From Dendrocalamus latiflorus (Eukaryota; Streptophyta; Magnoliopsida; Poales; Poaceae), in the NCBI GenBank assembly GCA_017311315.1, contig CM029620.1, positions 3,399,779 to 3,463,778 of the forward strand: a stretch of DNA of 64,000 bases, given 5' to 3'. Below, one piece after another: positions 60,109-64,000 of this stretch; positions within the stretch are counted from its first letter, which is position 1; every line of letters begins with the position of its first letter. The translations under genes were made by a program, and so were the position numbers. The notes beneath the pieces are model-generated. The model was given only the letters and a program-made list of their open reading frames with translations. It searched no databases and was not told the origin of the DNA.

Positions 60109-63100
60109 ATTTTGAGTCCGTCTAGGTCGGTGTGAAAGTTTCCTCCACGACAGGTTCTAATTGGAAGTAGAAACTCCATTCATACAAAATCAAGGCCCGA
60201 AACAAAATTAAGTGTCAAACACCCAGAATGGAGTGTACACGCGATGTAGCTCATTTTGGCATGCGTTTCGAATCCGTCCAACTTGGTGTGAAACTTAACT
60301 CAATGGCGGGTACCATTGGACAGTACAAACTCCATGAGCACAAAATCAATGAACGAAATGAAACTGAGTGCCAATACCTCGGATGGAGCTCATATACGCC
60401 CTAGCTCATTTTGGCAGGCATCTCAAATCCGTCCGAGCCAGTGTGACAGTTTCCTCCACGTGGGTTCCATCTGAAACTAGAAATTCCATACGTACGAAAT
60501 CAAGGCATGAAATGAAACTGAGTGCCAAACACCCCAATGTAGTTCATATGCACCCTAGCTCATTTTGGCACGCATTACGAATCCGTTCGAGTCGGTGTTA
60601 AACTTTGTCCATGACAGGGTCCATTGGGCAATACAAACTCCTTGCACATAAAATCGAGCAACGTAATGAAACAACGTGCCAACATCCCGAATGGAATTCA
60701 TATGTGCCCTAGCTCATTTTAGCCTGCATCTTGAATCCGTCCGAGTCGGTGTAAAACTTCTTTCCACAGTGCGTTGCTACAAACACAATTCGTATGAATG
60801 AAATCTTGGCACAAAATGAAATTGAGTTCCAAACACTACGAACGGAGTTCATCTATGCTCTATTTTATTTTGGCAGGTATATCGAATCCGTCCGAGTTGA
60901 TGTGAATCTTTCCTCGATGACGGGTTTCATTGGGTAGTACAAACTCCATGAGCACAAATCGATGAACGGAATGAAACTGAGTGCCAAACACCTTGAATGG
61001 AGTTTATGTACACCTTAGGTCATTTTGGCATGCATTTTGAATAGGTCCGAGTTGGCGTGACACTTTCTCCATGACCTGTTCCATCTGAAACCACAAACTC
61101 CATTCGTACAAAATTGGGGCACGAAATGTGCATAGTGCGAAACACCCTGAATGGGGTTCATACGCGCCCTAACGCATTTCAGCATTCATTTCAAATCTAT
61201 CTGAGTTGGTGTTCAACTTTCCTCGACGAGGGGTTCTCTTATGACGTGCAAACAACACGAACGCAAAAATCTTGGCACGCAATGGAACTGAGAGCCAACA
61301 CCACGAATGATGTTTGTATGTGTCCTACCTCATTTTGACATGTACAACGAATCCATCCATGTCGGTGCGAAACTTTCCCCCACGATGGGCTCCATGTGTA
61401 AATCAAACTACAGGCGCACAAAAACTAGGCACGTACTGAAATTGCGTACCAAACACCACGAATGGAGTTTATATGTGTCCTATCTCATATTGGTATGTAT
61501 TTCCAATCCGTTTGAGCCGCTGTGAAACTTTCCACCACGATGGATTCCAGCTGAAACTACAAACTCCATCTGTACGAAATAGAGGCACGAAACGAAACTG
61601 AGTACCAAATACCCCGAATGGAGTTCACATGCACCCTAGCTCACTTTTTCATGCATTTTGAATTCGTCTGAGTCAGTATGAAACTACAAACTCTATTCAC
61701 ACGAAATCGAGGCATGAAATGAAGCTAAGTGCCAAACACCGCGAATAGAGTTCGTATGCATCCTAGCTCAGTTCGCCGTGCATTTCGAATCCGTCTGAGT
61801 CGGTGTTAAATGTTCTTCCACGACGAGTTCCAATTGAAACTACAAACTGCATCACACCAAATTGAGGCAAGAAATGAAACTGAAGGCCGAACACCCCGAT
61901 TGGAGTTCATATGCGCCCTAACTAATTTTGGCATGCATTGGAATCCATCCGAGTAGGTGTGAAACTTTCCTCCACAGTGGCTGTAACTGAAACAACAAAC
62001 TCCACACACACAAAATCGTGGCATATAATTAAACTGGTTGTGAAACATCTCGAATGGAGTTCATATGCACCGTACATCATTCGGGCACGCATTTTGAATC
62101 TGCCTGAGTTGGTGTGAAACTTTCTCAAGGACGGGTTCCAACTGTTACTACAGTGCCATCCACACGAAATCAATGCGTGAAAAGAAACTAAGTGAAAAAC
62201 ACCTCGAATGGAACTCATGTACACCCTAGCACATTTTGGCATGCATTTCGATTTCATCCGGGTCGGTATGACACTTTCCTATATGACGAGTTCCGTCTGA
62301 AACTTCAAACTCTATTCGTACGAAATCAAGTCACATAATGAAACTGAGCGCCAGCACCCCGAATGGAATTCGTACGCACCCTAGCACACTTCAACATTTA
62401 TTTTGAGTCCGTCTAGGTAGGTGTGAAAGTTTCCTCCACGACAGGTTCTAATTGGAAGTAGAAACTCCATTCATACAAAATAAAGGCCCGAATCAAAATT
62501 AAGTGTCAAACACCCAGAATGGAGTGTACACGCGATGTAGCTCATTTTGGCATGCGTTTCGAATCCGTCCAACTTGGTGTGAAACTTAACTCAACGGCGG
62601 GTACCATTGGACAGTACAAACTCCATGAGCACAAAATCAATGAACGAAATGAAACTGAGTGCCAATACCTCGGATGGAGCTCATATACGCCCTAGCTCAT
62701 TTTGGCAGGCATTTCAAATCGGTCCGAGCCAGTGTGACAGTTTCCTCCACGTGGGTTCCATCTGAAACTAGAAATTCCATACGTACGAAATCAAGGCATG
62801 AAATGAAACTGAGTGCCAAACACCCCAATGGAGTTCATAAGCACCCTAGCTCATTTTGGCACGCATTACGAATCCGTTCGAGTCGGTGTTAAACTTTGTC
62901 CATGACAGGGTCCATTGGGCAATACAAACTCCTTGCACATAAAACCGAGCAACGTAATGAAACAACGTGCCAACATCCCGAATGGAATTCATATGTGCCC
63001 TAGCTCATTTTAGCTTGCATCTTGAATCCGTCCGAGTCGGTGTAAAACTTCTTTCCACAGTGCGTTGCTACAAACAGAATTCGTATGAATGAAATCTCGG

Positions 63101-64000
63101 CACAAAATGAAATTGAGTTCCAAACACTACGAACAGAGTTCATCTATGCTCTATCTTATTTTGGCAGGTATATCGAATCCATCCGAGTTGATGTGAATCT
63201 TTCCTCGATGACGGGTTTCATTGGGTAGTACAAACTCCATGAGCACAAATCGATGAACGGAATGAAACTGAGTGCCAAACACCTTGAATGGAGTTTATGT
63301 ACACCTTAGGTCATTTTGGCATGCATTTTGAATACGTTCGAGTTGGCGTGACACTTTCTCCATGACCTGTTCCATCTGAAACCATAAACTCCATTCGTAC
63401 AAAATTGGGGCACGAAATGTGCATAGTGCCAAACACCCTGAATGCGGTTCATATGCGCCCTAACGCATTTCAGCATGCATTTCAAGTCTATCTGAGTTGG
63501 TGTTCAACTTTCCTCGACGAGGGGTTCTCTTATGACGTGCAAACAACACGAACGCAAAAATCTTGGCATGCACTGCAACTGAGAGCCAACACCACGAATG
63601 ATGTTCGTATGTGTCCTACCTCTTTTTGACATGTACAACGAATCCATCCATGTCGGTGCGAAACTTTCCCCCACGACGGGCTCCATTTGTAAATCAAACT
63701 ACAGGCGCACAAAAACTAGGCACGTACTGAAATTGCGTACCAAACACCACGAATGGAGTTTATATGTGTCCTATCTCATATTGGTATGTATTTCAAATCC
63801 GTTTGAGCTGCTGTGAAACTTTCCACCACGATGGATTCCAGCTGAAACTACAAACTCCATCTGTACGAAATAGAGGCACGAAATGAAACTGAGTACCAAA
63901 TACCCCGAATGGAGTTCACACGCACCCTAGCTCACTTTTTCATGCATTTTGAATTCGTCTGAGTCAGTATGAAACTACAAACTCTATTCACACGAAATCG
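60109..64000 (+). repeat. Satellite array block 8
   Basis: Marker monomers lie at 60366 and 62657 (spacing 2291). It starts at HOR position 4049 and runs to the window end. It shares cacataaaatcg, gcattacgaatcc and gtgaatctttcc with block 5 but does not have the 8-bp deletion (62217 region keeps tacaccct), so it is a sister to that subfamily. Confidence 0.95.

Overview
This window looks like heterochromatin from a plant nuclear genome, most likely a grass (Poaceae). The evidence is a tandem satellite array interrupted by Ty3/gypsy LTR retrotransposons of plant-specific types: one Tat-lineage element with a second RNase H domain and an antisense gene, and three elements with Tekay/Del-like long LTRs and initiator-tRNA-Met primer sites. 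No host single-copy gene, rRNA or tRNA gene is visible. The species and the satellite family could not be named from sequence alone.

About 33 kb is one satellite. Its monomer is about 154 bp, and fifteen diverged monomers form a higher-order repeat (HOR) of 2290 bp. HOR copies are far more alike than the monomers inside them. The array occupies 1-8627, 20641-20835, 23761-26627, 32432-39605, 39706-50158 and 60109-64000. It has a 100-N assembly gap (39606-39705), an 8-bp-deletion subfamily with a 2282-bp period (about 38.4-49 kb), an in-place inversion of 1.65 kb (47600-49246) and a monomer-register jump near 50100.

Four retroelements interrupt the array. Element 1 (8628-20640, minus strand) has a 247-bp 5' LTR, a tRNA-Asp-like primer site, gag, protease, reverse transcriptase, RNase H, a second RNase H and integrase, all broken by stops or frameshifts. 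Downstream of pol come a 52-bp minisatellite, a three-exon antisense gene (10523-13485, plus strand), a 67-71-bp minisatellite and a truncated 3' LTR. Element 2 (20836-23760, minus) is a 2.8-kb LTR with primer site and a stub of internal sequence. Element 3 (26628-32431, plus) has 3.6-kb LTRs around a 0.69-kb non-coding interior. Element 4 (50159-60108, minus) has two almost identical 3657-bp LTRs around a 2.6-kb interior with no recognisable protein; its outer left LTR end carries an extra spacer plus primer-site fragment.

None of the four insertions has a recognisable target-site duplication, and most outer ends are cut or abnormal. The picture is a satellite homogenised by unequal exchange, invaded by retroelements and then reshaped by illegitimate repair. 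No functional protein-coding gene can be claimed; the most gene-like unit is the antisense gene of element 1, which keeps two in-phase introns but has two in-frame stops.
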